Source of the DNA: Lacisediminihabitans changchengi
GTDB taxonomy: Bacteria; Actinomycetota; Actinomycetes; Actinomycetales; Microbacteriaceae
NCBI RefSeq assembly: GCF_016634425.1
Contig: NZ_JAEPES010000002.1
Coordinates: 434,001-498,000, forward strand
Length of the DNA stretch: 64,000 nucleotides
Direction of reading: 5' to 3'
The notes under the pieces are model-generated. The model made no database searches. It was not told where the DNA came from and saw only the letters and a program-made list of their open reading frames with translations. A program made the translations under genes and the position numbers. Of the stretch, positions 1 through 12,821 are shown one piece after another. Position 1 is the stretch's first letter. Each line of letters begins with the position of its first letter.

Positions 1-1
1 C

Positions 2-853
2 TCCATCGCGGGGGTCCTCCATCGTGCGGTCGAGGTACTGAGCGGAGCCGGCGTGCCCTCGCCCGACGTCGACGCTGAGCTGCTGCTCGGTCACGTGCTC
101 GGACTCGGCCGCGGTCAGCTGCAGGCGCGCGCCGCTATCGGCGCCACCCTGGCGCCGACCGACGCCGTGGAGTATTTCGGGCTGGTGGAGCGCCGCGCCG
201 CTCGCGAACCGCTTCAGCACATCACCGGTGTCGCGCCGTTCCGCACCATCGAACTAGCGGTCGGGCCCGGAGTCTTCGTGCCGCGACCCGAGACCGAACT
301 GGTCGCCCAGTACGCGATCGATGCGCTGCAGGCATCCCCCGGCCCCCAGCCGATCGGCGTCGACCTCGGCACCGGGAGCGGCGCGATCGCGCTGGCCATG
401 GCCACCGAGGTGCCGCATGCCTCCGTGATCGGCGTGGAGAACTCGCCGCTCGCCTTCGTCTGGACCAAGCAGAACTTCCGCCGGATCGCCCCCAACAATG
501 CCCGCCCGGTCTTCATCGACCTCGCCGACGCGCTGCCCGAGCTCAATGGCACGGTGGCAGTCGTCATCTCCAACCCGCCCTACATCCCGCTCGGCGCCAT
601 CCCGCGGGACCCCGAGGTGCGCCTGTTCGATCCCGAGGCGGCGCTCTACGGGGGAGTGGACGGACTGGATGTCGTCCGCACCGTGTCCGCGACCGCTCGA
701 CGTCTGCTGCACCAGGGTGGCACTCTCGTGCTCGAGCACGGCGAGTTGCAGGGTGCCGAGATCGCCGCGCTGCTCGAGCAGGACGGCTGGAGGGCCATCG
801 CCACCCACCGCGACCTGCTCGGACGCGATCGGGCGACGACGGCCCTCAAATAG
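2..853 (+). CDS. prmC: Release factor glutamine methyltransferase PrmC (5' end cut by window edge)
   Basis: PrmC methylates the glutamine of the GGQ motif in peptide-chain release factors, using S-adenosylmethionine, in the cytoplasm. The reading frame is open back to base 2, so the true start lies outside the window; the GTG at 53 is internal because residues before it also fit the family. Visible are the SAM-binding motif DLGTGSGAIAL and the substrate-glutamine motif NPPY (SNPPYIPLGAIP). About 283 residues are present, close to full length. In many actinobacteria prmC lies directly before tsaC. Here three minus-strand genes separate them, and prmC ends 6 bp from the convergent stop of the TPR-like gene. 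Confidence 0.95.
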   Translation, partial: SIAGVLHRAVEVLSGAGVPSPDVDAELLLGHVLGLGRGQLQARAAIGATLAPTDAVEYFGLVERRAAREPLQHITGVAPFRTIELAVGPGVFVPRPETELVAQYAIDALQASPGPQPIGVDLGTGSGAIALAMATEVPHASVIGVENSPLAFVWTKQNFRRIAPNNARPVFIDLADALPELNGTVAVVISNPPYIPLGAIPRDPEVRLFDPEAALYGGVDGLDVVRTVSATARRLLHQGGTLVLEHGELQGAEIAALLEQDGWRAIATHRDLLGRDRATTALK

Positions 854-859
854 CGCGCT

Positions 860-1297
860 TTACGCTTCGTCGTCTTCTGTGTTGTCTTCGTCGGACGCTT
901 CCGCGAGCTGAACTTCGGCTCCGGAGGCGACCGCGAGCATGACCTGCGCGTCGGCGAGCAGTCCGTCGAGGCCGTTCGCCTCGGCGATCTCCGCGGACTG
1001 CTGGAACAGGTTCGACGCTCCCACCGGGTCTCCGGCCGAGTGAACGATGCGTCCGCTCTCCAGCAGGATGCGCGTGACGACGACCGGGGCATCCTCCGCC
1101 TCGATCTCGATCAGGATGTCGGCGGCCTCGTCGTACCTGCCCTGCAGGCCGAGGGCGCGTGCGAGCTGAGTCTTCAGCTCTGCGCGTTCGATGTCGTCGT
1201 ACGGGCCGCCCTCGTCGAGTTCGACGCGCACGCGGGCCTCGCTCTGCTCGGCGTCATCGGCGTCCCAGATCTCGTCGAGGGTCTTCTGGTCGAGCAT
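860..1297 (-). CDS. Acidic TPR-like hypothetical protein
   Basis: A 145-residue acidic cytoplasmic protein, starting MLDQKTLDEIWDADD. The ATG at 1297 is chosen because GAAAGG lies about 8 nt upstream and the start is followed by a coherent helical protein. The middle (ARALGLQGRYDEAADILIEI, then a second helical pair) looks like TPR-type helix-turn-helix repeats that mediate protein contacts. The C-terminus is a run of Glu/Asp. It is the last gene of a three-gene minus-strand group with two HAD hydrolases, 19 bp after the second. Its partner is unknown; I infer only a scaffolding-type role. Confidence 0.75.
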   Translation of the reverse strand: MLDQKTLDEIWDADDAEQSEARVRVELDEGGPYDDIERAELKTQLARALGLQGRYDEAADILIEIEAEDAPVVVTRILLESGRIVHSAGDPVGASNLFQQSAEIAEANGLDGLLADAQVMLAVASGAEVQLAEASDEDNTEDDEA

Positions 1298-1316
1298 TGT
1301 GGGTCCTTTCGAGGGG

Positions 1317-1967
1317 TTAATGCTGGGTGGTGCTGCGCGCGCGGGCGAAGTCTTCGATGGCGGCGCGCAAGGATGCTGCATCGGTGAAAAGGTGCGCGGT
1401 GATGCCCACCGCGGTCGCGCCATCGACGTTCACCTGCAGGTCGTCGGCGAAGAAGACATCCTCTGGTCGGCGGTGGTACCGGTCGAGCACGGCCTCGAAG
1501 ACCTCCGCGGTCGGCTTGCGGGCGCGGTAGTCGGCGGAGGTGAGCAGATGATCGCCGAACACCGGAACCAGCTCGGACGCCATCGAGCGGATGTGGCGGG
1601 CCGTCATCGGGCCGTTGTTGGTGAGGAGAGTGACGTCTCCGAGCTCTGCCGCCCGCTCCACCGCGGCGATCGAGTCGGGCCACGGGGTCATCGCACCGCC
1701 GCGGATCGCCACCCACTGCTCCTCGGTGATCGGCACTCCGATCGCCTCGATGAAGGCGGCGAGGTAGTCGTCAGCGTCGGCGAAGCGCCCCGCCTCGGCG
1801 GCGTGCTCGCCCTCCGCATGCCACCAGCGCTCGCGCAACTCCGCCTCACTGAAGCCGGTGAGTTCGGTGAGCGCTGCCATGCGGCCGGGCACGTCGTAGT
1901 CGTAGAGCACGTCATCCATGTCGAAGACGAACAGCAGTCGATTCGGTTCGGGCGCGGCGGCGTTCAT
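1317..1967 (-). CDS. HAD-superfamily hydrolase (second of two tandem paralogues)
   Basis: A 216-residue haloacid-dehalogenase-type hydrolase, probably a cytoplasmic phosphatase of unknown substrate. Motif I is FDMDDVLYDYD (nucleophile and acid/base Asp), motif II is LLTNN, the motif III lysine is in RARKPTAEV, and motif IV is FFADD. The helical cap holds a Trp-Trp pair shared with the upstream gene. The ATG at 1967 overlaps the stop of the first HAD gene (ATGA, 1964-1967), implying translational coupling. Similarity along the whole length to that gene points to a local duplication. Some relatives are annotated as phosphoglycolate-type phosphatases, but substrate cannot be read from sequence. 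Confidence 0.85.
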   Translation of the reverse strand: MNAAAPEPNRLLFVFDMDDVLYDYDVPGRMAALTELTGFSEAELRERWWHAEGEHAAEAGRFADADDYLAAFIEAIGVPITEEQWVAIRGGAMTPWPDSIAAVERAAELGDVTLLTNNGPMTARHIRSMASELVPVFGDHLLTSADYRARKPTAEVFEAVLDRYHRRPEDVFFADDLQVNVDGATAVGITAHLFTDAASLRAAIEDFARARSTTQH

Positions 1968-2587
1968 CGCTGCGAAAATCTCTCGATCGCGCCGAGGAGG
2001 GCGTCCGTCTGCGGCACCCCGTCGACGTAGGTCAGGTGGTGGCCGGTGATGCCGAGTTCCCTCGCGCCCTCGACGTTCTCCAGCGAGTCATCCGCGAAGA
2101 AAGCGTCTTCCGCTCGGGCCCCGTAGTGCTCGAGGGCGAGGCGGTACGCCTCCGGCTTGGGCTTGCGCACCCCCAGCTCCGAGCTGACCAGGACATTGCC
2201 GCCGACGACGGCGAAGACATCCGGGGCCAGCACCGGCAGAGACACGGCGAACGGGGAGGGGTTATTGGAGAGCACCGAGACCGTGCCCAGGGTCGCGGCA
2301 TGAGCGAGCGCCGCAACGCTCTGGGGGATCGGGATGCTCGCGAGCTTGCGCGACTCCTGATAGTCGCGGAGGGTGAGCGCCGCGCCGGTGACGCGCTCGA
2401 ACTCGGCGAAGTACTCGTCGGGCGTCGGCCATTCGCCCGACTCCGCGCGGCGCTCGTACCCGCCCGCCCACCAGGTCTTGGCCAGGTGGTACTGGCTGGC
2501 GCCGGTGATCACGCTCAGCTCGGGCAGTCGCTTGCGAAAGTCGTACGCGTACAGCGTCTTGTCGAAGTCGAACAAATACAGGTCCAC
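1964..2587 (-). CDS. HAD-superfamily hydrolase (first of two tandem paralogues)
   Basis: A 207-residue HAD hydrolase. The four motifs are present: FDFDKTLYAYD near the N-terminus, VLSNN, the lysine in GVRKPKPEAY, and FFADDSLENV. The GTG at 2587 is chosen because the protein then begins VDLYLFDFDKTLY, as HAD proteins normally do. A GGGAGG lies just upstream, only 3 nt from the GTG, so the start is likely but not certain; the open frame continues upstream to 3364 without meaning. It begins the minus-strand three-gene group and lies about 140 bp from the divergent tsaC. It is a paralogue of the next gene, with which it overlaps by 4 bp. Confidence 0.85.
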   Translation of the reverse strand: MDLYLFDFDKTLYAYDFRKRLPELSVITGASQYHLAKTWWAGGYERRAESGEWPTPDEYFAEFERVTGAALTLRDYQESRKLASIPIPQSVAALAHAATLGTVSVLSNNPSPFAVSLPVLAPDVFAVVGGNVLVSSELGVRKPKPEAYRLALEHYGARAEDAFFADDSLENVEGARELGITGHHLTYVDGVPQTDALLGAIERFSQR

Positions 2588-2712
2588 GGGCCTCCCAACG
2601 GCGTCTTCCAGTATCCCAGCGAAGCGCGCTTCGCAACGACACCGTGGGAGGGCCCGACAGTCGCGTGCGCGGCCGCTGCCGTGCCCAGGGAAGCTGTCAG
2701 GGCCGGTCGAAG

Positions 2713-2718
2713 TAGTAT
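2713..2718 (+). promoter_or_regulatory. Candidate -10 element for tsaC-wecA-atpI
   Basis: TAGTAT lies 10 nt before the ATG at 2729 in the divergent gap, so transcription would begin only a few bases before the start codon. No clear -35 box is visible. No Shine-Dalgarno sequence precedes either possible start, which fits an almost leaderless mRNA. Confidence 0.35.
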
Positions 2719-2728
2719 GTGTTCCGAC

Positions 2729-3427
2729 ATGGCGACGATCTACGACTGCTCCGACCAGGCGGAGCTTCTCACCGGCATGCGGCTCGCTCGGGTCGCCATC
2801 GGCCGCGGGGAGCTCGTCGTGGTTCCGACCGACACGGTGTACGGCCTGGCCGCCGACGCCTTCAGTCCGTCGGCCGTGCAGCGATTGCTGGATGCCAAGG
2901 GGCGCACCCGGCAGGCGCCGCCCCCGGTGCTGATCCCCGGCATCCCCACCCTCGATGCTCTCGCCGAGGAGGTGCCGGACGAGGTCCGCGCCCTCGTCGC
3001 CGAGTTCTGGCCGGGCGGTCTCACCGTCATCCTCCCGGCGCGTGAATCGCTGCGCTGGGACCTGGGGGAGACCCACGGCACCGTGGCGCTCCGGATGCCG
3101 AACAACCGCGTCGCGCTCGAACTCCTGTCGGAGACGGGGCCGCTTGCCGTCTCGTCCGCCAATCTCACCGGGAAGACGGCGGCCACCACCGCGGCCGACG
3201 CGGAGGCCATGCTCGAAGACTCCGTGGCGGTCTATCTCGACGGGGGAGAGGTCGGAGACGACTACGACGCCGAGGCCGGTGCGGGCTCCACGATCGTCGA
3301 TGCCACCGGGCTGCTGTTGGTCGACGCCGACGGCACGCGCGGCGAGCTGAAGATCGTGCGGCACGGTGTCATCTCCGACGAGGCGATCTTCGCGGTGCTC
3401 GCCCGGGCGCGCGAGCGCGACTCATGA
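2729..3427 (+). CDS. tsaC: L-threonylcarbamoyladenylate synthase (TsaC/Sua5/YrdC family)
   Basis: This enzyme makes threonylcarbamoyl-AMP from threonine, bicarbonate and ATP, the first step of the t6A37 modification of ANN-decoding tRNAs. The 232-residue protein shows the YrdC-fold motifs PTDTVYGLAADAF, the basic KGR, FWPGGLTVIL and AVSSANLTGK. It has no Sua5 C-terminal domain, so it is the short TsaC type. An in-frame ATG at 2717 is an alternative that adds four residues; 2729 is preferred because of the -10-like hexamer at 2713. The stop overlaps the wecA start (ATGA). In mycobacteria the homologue occupies the same place between prmC and the atp operon. Confidence 0.93.
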   Translation: MATIYDCSDQAELLTGMRLARVAIGRGELVVVPTDTVYGLAADAFSPSAVQRLLDAKGRTRQAPPPVLIPGIPTLDALAEEVPDEVRALVAEFWPGGLTVILPARESLRWDLGETHGTVALRMPNNRVALELLSETGPLAVSSANLTGKTAATTAADAEAMLEDSVAVYLDGGEVGDDYDAEAGAGSTIVDATGLLLVDADGTRGELKIVRHGVISDEAIFAVLARARERDS

Positions 3428-4707
3428 GACTGATCTTCTACGTCGGTGCCGGGCTGCTGTCTGCCCTGGTCACCTTCGGTCTGGCACACCTCATTACACG
3501 GCTGGGGATGAAGTACCGGCTGTACCCGGCCATCCGTGAGCGCGACGTCCACAAGCGTCCGACGCCGCGGCTCGGCGGGATCGCCATGTTCATCGGCATC
3601 CTGGTGACCTTCGGTGTCGCGTCTCAGCTGCCGCAGTTTCACCTCATCTTCGCTAAGCCCGGGCCGATCTTCGCGATTCTCGGTGCTGCACTGATCATCG
3701 TCGCCATGGGGGTCGCCGACGACATCTGGGACCTCGACTGGGTCACCAAGCTCGCCGGGCAGCTGATCGCCGCCGGCCTCATCGCCTGGCAGGGGGTGCA
3801 GCTCACCAGCTTGCCCATCTCGGGCGGCGTCATCCTTCTGTCGTCTTATTCGGGACTCATCATCACGGTGCTCGCGATCGTGCTGGTGATGAACGCCCTC
3901 AACTTCATCGACGGCCTCGACGGTCTGGTGGCCGGTGTCGCGATCATCGCCAACGGCGTGTTCTTCCTCTACAGCTACATCCTGGCGACCAAGATCGCGC
4001 AGACCGAGTACTTCAACCTGGCCTCGTTCATCACGGCAGTGCTCATCGGCGCCTGCGTCGGATTCCTGCCGCTCAACTGGCACCCCGCAAAACTCTTCAT
4101 GGGGGATGCCGGCTCCACCCTCGTCGGACTCTTGATGGCCACCTCGGCCATCGCGGTCACCGGTCAGGTCGACGTCGCCAACGTACAGATGTCCCGCCAG
4201 CTGTTCCCCGCCTTCATCCCGATCCTGTTGCCCTTCGCGGTGCTGATCGTGCCGCTGATGGACTTCTGTCTCGCCGTTCTACGCCGACTCCGGGCGGGTA
4301 AGTCGCCGTTCTCGGCCGACCGCAAGCACCTCCACCACCGGCTGCTCGACATGGGGCATTCGGATGTGCACGCGGTCATCCTGTTCTACGCCTGGACCAC
4401 GGTGGTCTCCCTCGGCTGCCTGTCGTTCCTCTATTTGCCCACGGTCTGGGCGGTCAGCCTGGTGCTGCTCGGCCTGATCATCTGCGCCGCGTTCACGCTC
4501 GCCCCGCTCACCCGGCGCAAGGCCGCGGAGTCGGCGGTGCAGCTGGCCAGTGCTGACCTGACGGCGGAGGCCGGCGTCGAACGCTTCGACCGCCTGGATG
4601 CCGCGACCAATGACACCGCGATCGACGCGGCCACCGAAACTCTCGACGAGCGGGCCGCAGCCGCGGCGGCGCTCGACGCGCTCTCCCGGAAGGACACCAC
4701 CCCATGA
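3424..4707 (+). CDS. wecA: Undecaprenyl-phosphate GlcNAc-1-phosphate transferase (MraY/WecA family)
   Basis: A 427-residue polytopic membrane enzyme that transfers a sugar-1-phosphate, probably GlcNAc-1-P, from its UDP form to undecaprenyl phosphate to begin a cell-wall polymer. About eleven hydrophobic segments are visible. The family motifs are the Asp pair in GVADDIWDLDWVTK, NALNFIDGLDGL, FMGDAGSTLVG and the His-rich loop KHLHHRLLDMGH. The C-terminal tail of about 60 residues is cytoplasmic and Ala/Asp-rich. It overlaps tsaC upstream and the AtpI-like gene downstream, both by ATGA. Mycobacteria carry the same gene here and use it for the arabinogalactan linker. This organism probably uses it for a teichoic-acid-like or other glycopolymer. 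Confidence 0.88.
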   Translation: MRLIFYVGAGLLSALVTFGLAHLITRLGMKYRLYPAIRERDVHKRPTPRLGGIAMFIGILVTFGVASQLPQFHLIFAKPGPIFAILGAALIIVAMGVADDIWDLDWVTKLAGQLIAAGLIAWQGVQLTSLPISGGVILLSSYSGLIITVLAIVLVMNALNFIDGLDGLVAGVAIIANGVFFLYSYILATKIAQTEYFNLASFITAVLIGACVGFLPLNWHPAKLFMGDAGSTLVGLLMATSAIAVTGQVDVANVQMSRQLFPAFIPILLPFAVLIVPLMDFCLAVLRRLRAGKSPFSADRKHLHHRLLDMGHSDVHAVILFYAWTTVVSLGCLSFLYLPTVWAVSLVLLGLIICAAFTLAPLTRRKAAESAVQLASADLTAEAGVERFDRLDAATNDTAIDAATETLDERAAAAAALDALSRKDTTP

Positions 4708-5201
4708 CCACCCCCCAGCAGGCGAGCGCCTCAGGACAGAGCGCACCGGGAACGAGTGCCACCATCCTCGGGCGGGCGCTCATCTACGGGCTGATCCTCG
4801 CCGTGGGCATCGCTGTCGTCGGATCGATCATCGGCTACGCGATCGCCGGCACCTCCGGTCTGCTCAGCGCACTGATCGGGGCCGTCGTCACGGCCCTGTT
4901 CATGGGATTCACCGCCGTCAGCATCCTGGTCGCTGCCCGGGTGACCGGCAATGACGCGTCGAGTGTTCTCTTCTTCGGCGTGATCCTGGGCTTCTGGCTG
5001 CTCAAGTTCGTCGTCTTCATCGTGATCGTCATCCTGCTGCGCGGTGCACCATTCGTGCAGCCGATGATCATGTTCATCGCCATCCTGGTTGCCGTCATCG
5101 GCAGTCTGACGGTCGACGTTCTCGCCTTCGTCCGCACCCGTGTGCCCTACGTGGATGACGCTGCCGCAGCAGGCGAGAACGGCACGATTTCCCCGAAGTA
5201 G
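4704..5201 (+). CDS. atpI: AtpI-like membrane protein ahead of the ATP synthase operon
   Basis: A 165-residue membrane protein with four predicted transmembrane segments (about residues 20-42, 48-72, 85-110 and 115-140). Short, poorly conserved polypeptides of this kind precede atpB in actinobacteria and are thought to assist ATP synthase assembly, as AtpI helps c-ring assembly elsewhere. Its position between wecA and atpB supports the call more than its sequence does. The ATG at 4704 overlaps the wecA stop. A 132-bp gap with a possible promoter then precedes atpB. Confidence 0.7.
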   Translation: MTTPQQASASGQSAPGTSATILGRALIYGLILAVGIAVVGSIIGYAIAGTSGLLSALIGAVVTALFMGFTAVSILVAARVTGNDASSVLFFGVILGFWLLKFVVFIVIVILLRGAPFVQPMIMFIAILVAVIGSLTVDVLAFVRTRVPYVDDAAAAGENGTISPK

Positions 5202-5260
5202 CCCCGCTGCGGCCGCTATATCACGCCCGAGACGGGTACGTGAACAGCGAAAAGTCTTGA

Positions 5261-5266
5261 TAGGCT
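5261..5266 (+). promoter_or_regulatory. Possible -10 element upstream of atpB
   Basis: TAGGCT lies about 68 nt before the proposed atpB start within the 132-bp gap after atpI. There is no convincing -35 sequence. It could give the ATP synthase genes a transcript independent of tsaC-wecA-atpI. Confidence 0.3.
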
Positions 5267-5333
5267 AATCGGAGTTTCTTCCCCCCACATTTTCATCGCC
5301 GCGCGGTAACGCGCCCCGATTCTGGAGACAGCG

Positions 5334-6442
<1,109 letters not shown>

Positions 6443-6467
6443 TCTAGCTCCCGAATAGGAGGCTGGA

Positions 6468-7031
6468 ATGCTCAAGGCAATTCTGGTCAAGGCGGCAACG
6501 GAGACGATCAACCCGCTGATCCCGCACTTCTACGACATCCTGTGGTCGGCGGTGTGCTTCATCATCATCCTGGCGTTCTTCTTCTGGAAGGTTCTTCCTT
6601 CCGTGCAGAAGACTTTGGATGCCCGTGCCGAGGTCATCGAGGGTGGCATCAAGAAGGCCGAGAACGCGCAGGCCGAGGCCGCTGCGGCACTCGACAAGTA
6701 CAACGATCAGCTGGCAGAGGCTCGCGCCGAGGCTGCTCAGATCCGCGACAAGGCACGCCAGGACGGCACCAAGATCCTGGTCGAGCTCAAGGAGCAGGCA
6801 TCCGCTGAGGCTGCTCGCATCACCGCGGCAGCTCAGGCGACGATCGAGGCCGAGCGCCTCGCCGCTCTCGCCTCGCTGCGCACCGAGGTGGGCACGCTCG
6901 CGATCGACCTGGCCTCCGGAGTCATCGGGCAGAGCCTGTCCGATGACGCGAAGGCGGCAACGCTGGTCGACCAGTTCTTGGCCGACCTCGAGGCGTCAGA
7001 AAAAAACAGCGCAGAGAAGACGAGTAAGTAA
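6468..7031 (+). CDS. atpF: ATP synthase Fo subunit b
   Basis: A 187-residue peripheral stalk subunit. One N-terminal membrane helix (about residues 22-45) is followed by a long charged coiled coil rich in Ala, Glu, Arg and Lys, which reaches to F1. AGGAGG lies 8 nt before the ATG. Its TAA stop is directly followed by the atpH ATG with no gap, so the two stalk subunits are probably translationally coupled. It is the ordinary b subunit and is not fused to delta, unlike the extra b-delta fusion of mycobacteria. Confidence 0.96.
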   Translation: MLKAILVKAATETINPLIPHFYDILWSAVCFIIILAFFFWKVLPSVQKTLDARAEVIEGGIKKAENAQAEAAAALDKYNDQLAEARAEAAQIRDKARQDGTKILVELKEQASAEAARITAAAQATIEAERLAALASLRTEVGTLAIDLASGVIGQSLSDDAKAATLVDQFLADLEASEKNSAEKTSK

Positions 7032-7850
7032 ATGGGATCAGCGACCAGGGAGGCGCTCTCCGCCGCGAGAGCAGAGCTCTCCGCGCTCGGAACCGTCACC
7101 CTGGCCACCGCCGAGGAACTGTTCTCCGCCGGCCGCATCATCGGTGCCTCCTCGCAGCTGTTGACGCTGCTGAGCGAGAGCAACGGCGGCACCGGAGCTC
7201 AGGACTCGGCAGACGACGCGGACAAGAAGGCTGCCGTTACGGCGGTGTTCGGTCCGAAGTTCGGTGAGCAGACCATCCGTCTGCTGCACTCCGTTGTCGA
7301 CCACCGCTGGTCGAGCCAGGATGACCTGCTCGCCGGTATCGAGGAGCTCGGTCTTCGTGCCGCGGCCGAATCGGCTGGCAAGGATGTCTCGATCGAGACC
7401 GAGCTGTTCGCCTTCGCGACCGCCGTCACGTCCGACCCGAATCTCGAACTCGCGGTCGGCAGCAAGCTCGGAAGCAGTGAGGCCAAGGTCGTCCTCGTGA
7501 CGCGACTGCTCGAGAAGAAGGTGTCTGCGCAGACCCTGACCATCGTGCGTCAGCTGGTTCAGCAGCCCCGCGGTCGTCGCATCGGCGAGCTGCTGCGCAC
7601 TGCCGCAACGATCGTCGCAGACCAGTCCGGTCTCGCGGTCGCCACGGTTACGAGCGCAGCGCCCATCGCCACCGAGCAGCTCGCGCGCCTGCAGCGCGGT
7701 CTCGCCACGTCGTACGGACGCGAGGTCAAGCTCAACCTGGTGATCGATCCGACCATCATCGGCGGCCTGCGGGTGCAGCTCGGCGACGATGTGATCGACG
7801 GCACGGTGTCGCGCAAGCTCAGCGATCTCCGACTTCAACTGGCTGGCTGA
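7032..7850 (+). CDS. atpH: ATP synthase F1 subunit delta
   Basis: A 272-residue delta subunit joining F1 to the peripheral stalk. The C-terminal signature region includes RQLVQQPRGRRIGELL and ends IIGGLRVQLGDDVIDGT followed by SRKLSDLRLQLAG, typical of the family. At 272 residues it is longer than the roughly 180 of proteobacteria, as is common in actinobacteria. It starts at the base after the atpF stop and ends 51 bp before atpA. Confidence 0.95.
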   Translation: MGSATREALSAARAELSALGTVTLATAEELFSAGRIIGASSQLLTLLSESNGGTGAQDSADDADKKAAVTAVFGPKFGEQTIRLLHSVVDHRWSSQDDLLAGIEELGLRAAAESAGKDVSIETELFAFATAVTSDPNLELAVGSKLGSSEAKVVLVTRLLEKKVSAQTLTIVRQLVQQPRGRRIGELLRTAATIVADQSGLAVATVTSAAPIATEQLARLQRGLATSYGREVKLNLVIDPTIIGGLRVQLGDDVIDGTVSRKLSDLRLQLAG

Positions 7851-7901
7851 CAGCCCCACAATCCCCGAGGCCGTGAGGTCTCGCGAAGACAAGGAAGAAC
7901 A

Positions 7902-9539
<1,638 letters not shown>

Positions 9540-9549
9540 TCGCTCTGCG

Positions 9550-9580
9550 GTCGGCGGGTCCTCTGGGGCCCGCCGGCGAC
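9550..9580 (+). other. Imperfect hairpin in the atpA-atpG gap
   Basis: GTCGGCGGG and CCCGCCGGCGAC can pair across about 10 nt, with a 2-nt bulge. There is no T-tract after it, so it is unlikely to terminate the operon. It may stabilise or mark processing of the atp mRNA. Confidence 0.35.
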
Positions 9581-9617
9581 ATCCGCCCCCCACCTCTTCA
9601 ACAAGAAAGACAACGAC

Positions 9618-10520
9618 ATGGCAGCGCAACTTCGGGTCTACCGGCAGAGGATCAAGTCTGCCCAGACGACCAAGAAGATCACTCGGGCCATGGAGCTGAT
9701 CTCCGCGTCGCGCATTCAGAAGGCGCTGGCCCGGGTTCATGCATCCAGCCCGTACGCCCGTGCCGTCACCCGTGCGGTTTCGGCCGTTGCGACGTTCTCG
9801 AACGTCGACCACATCCTCACCACCGAGCCGGAGAAGATCGAGCGCGCTGCGATCGTCATCTTCTCCTCCGACCGCGGCCTGGCCGGTGCGTTCAACACGA
9901 ACGTGCTGCGTGAGTCTGAAGAGTTGGCGACCCTGCTCCGCTCGCAGGGCAAGGACATCGTCTACTACTTGGTCGGTCGCAAGGCAGTCGGGTACTTCGC
10001 CTTCCGTCGCCGCGAGTCGATCCAGGACTGGATCGGTGGAACGGATGCGCCCGAGTTCGCGACGGCGCAGGAGATCGGTGGCGTGCTGGTCGATAAGTTC
10101 ATCCAGCCCACCTCCGAGGGTGGCGTGGACGAGATCCACATCGTCTACAACCGCTTCGTCAGCATGCTGACCCAGAGCCCCGAGGTCGTTCGCCTCCTGC
10201 CGCTCGAGGTCGTCGAAGGCGTCGAGGAGCCGGGCGAGCACGAGGCCCTGCCGCTCTATGAGTTCGAGCCAGAGGTAGGCGACGTGCTTGACGCGCTTCT
10301 TCCCGTTTACATCGAGAGCCGCATCTTCAACGCGATGCTGCAGTCGGCGGCGAGCAAGCACGCGGCGACCCAGCGCGCGATGAAGTCGGCGAGCGACAAT
10401 GCCGACAAGCTCATCACGGACTACACCCGACTGGCGAACAACGCCCGCCAGTCCGAGATCACCCAGCAGATTTCCGAGATCGTCGGCGGCGCCGACGCCC
10501 TCTCGGGCAGCAAGCGATAG
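9618..10520 (+). CDS. atpG: ATP synthase F1 subunit gamma
   Basis: A 300-residue central rotor shaft. It begins [20 protein letters not shown], with [16 protein letters not shown] just after, and ends with the paired C-terminal helix ([35 protein letters not shown]), both diagnostic for gamma. An AAGAAAG sequence lies upstream of the ATG. It stands in the standard order between atpA and atpD, 24 bp before the latter. Confidence 0.97.
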   Translation: MAAQLRVYRQRIKSAQTTKKITRAMELISASRIQKALARVHASSPYARAVTRAVSAVATFSNVDHILTTEPEKIERAAIVIFSSDRGLAGAFNTNVLRESEELATLLRSQGKDIVYYLVGRKAVGYFAFRRRESIQDWIGGTDAPEFATAQEIGGVLVDKFIQPTSEGGVDEIHIVYNRFVSMLTQSPEVVRLLPLEVVEGVEEPGEHEALPLYEFEPEVGDVLDALLPVYIESRIFNAMLQSAASKHAATQRAMKSASDNADKLITDYTRLANNARQSEITQQISEIVGGADALSGSKR

Positions 10521-12008
<1,488 letters not shown>

Positions 12009-12010
12009 TA

Positions 12011-12283
12011 ATGGCCGAACTCAGCGCGCACGAACTGCAGGTGAGCGTCGTGTCGGCAGACCAGGAGGTCTGGGCCGGCACGGCGTCGATGGTGGTCGCT
12101 CGTACGACCGAAGGTGAGATCGGTATCCTTCCCGGGCACGAGCCCGTGCTGGCGATCCTCGCCGCCGGTGAGGTGCGCATCACGGCAAACGGCGCAGTCT
12201 TCACGGCGAATGCCAAAGACGGCTTCCTTTCGGTGGAGCACGACACGGTCACCATCGTGTCGCGTACCGCCGCGCTGGTCTGA
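12011..12283 (+). CDS. atpC: ATP synthase F1 subunit epsilon
   Basis: A 90-residue epsilon subunit, consisting of the N-terminal beta-sandwich (LQVSVVSADQEVWAGTASMV, GEIGILPGHEPVLAIL). It lacks the C-terminal helical hairpin that inhibits ATP hydrolysis in Escherichia coli. Short forms are usual in actinobacteria. AAGGAG in the end of atpD serves as its ribosome site, and the ATG follows the atpD stop after 2 bp. Confidence 0.95.
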   Translation: MAELSAHELQVSVVSADQEVWAGTASMVVARTTEGEIGILPGHEPVLAILAAGEVRITANGAVFTANAKDGFLSVEHDTVTIVSRTAALV

Positions 12284-12296
12284 TTCCGCCGCAGAA

Positions 12297-12818
12297 ATGC
12301 TGATCGCGATGGCCGGGCTCCCCGGCGCTGGCAAGAGCACGATCGCCGAGGTTCTCGGCGGTCGGCTCGCCGCGTCGGTGGTGTCCGTCGATCCGATCGA
12401 AGCGTCGATCCTTCGTGCTGGCATCGACTCGGACCAGCCGACCGGGCTTGCCGCGTATCTCGTGGCGGAAACCATCGCCGGGTTCGTGCTCGACGCCGGT
12501 CAGCATGTGATTGTGGACGCCGTCAACGCGGTCGATCCCGCGCGTGAACAGTGGGTGAGCCTCGCGCAGACCCGCGGCGAGACCCTGAAATTCATCGAAG
12601 TGGTCTGCTCTGATCCGGAGCTGCACCGCGTGCGGCTCTCGAAGCGCGCCTCCGAGGCCACGCGCTTCGCCAGCCCGAGCAGCTATGCCGTCGAGCAAAG
12701 CCTGGACGAGTACCACCCGTGGTCGGGGTCGAGCGCCGCGATCGCCCGCATCACCCTGGATTCGGTGAACCCGCTCGGTGCGAACGTCGAAGCAGCCCTC
12801 GCCTTCCTCGACAGCTAG
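12297..12818 (+). CDS. Small P-loop kinase / AAA-type ATPase
   Basis: A 173-residue cytoplasmic protein with Walker A GLPGAGKST at residues 7-15 and a strand VIVDAVNAVD in the Walker B or acceptor-binding position. Later arginines (VRLSKRA) could form a lid. This layout matches small kinases of the Zeta-toxin/adenylate-kinase type, often annotated only as AAA family ATPase. The ATG at 12297 gives a protein beginning MLIAMAGLPGAGKS. It begins 13 bp after atpC and ends 3 bp before yaaA, so it may ride on the atp transcript. Substrate is unknown. Confidence 0.8.
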   Translation: MLIAMAGLPGAGKSTIAEVLGGRLAASVVSVDPIEASILRAGIDSDQPTGLAAYLVAETIAGFVLDAGQHVIVDAVNAVDPAREQWVSLAQTRGETLKFIEVVCSDPELHRVRLSKRASEATRFASPSSYAVEQSLDEYHPWSGSSAAIARITLDSVNPLGANVEAALAFLDS

Positions 12819-12821
12819 GCC

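Noticed and set aside
2036..2728. Longer tsaC reading frame starting at 2036
   Set aside because: It runs antisense through a HAD gene, and the TsaC family begins near IYDCSD, which is reached from 2729 (or 2717).
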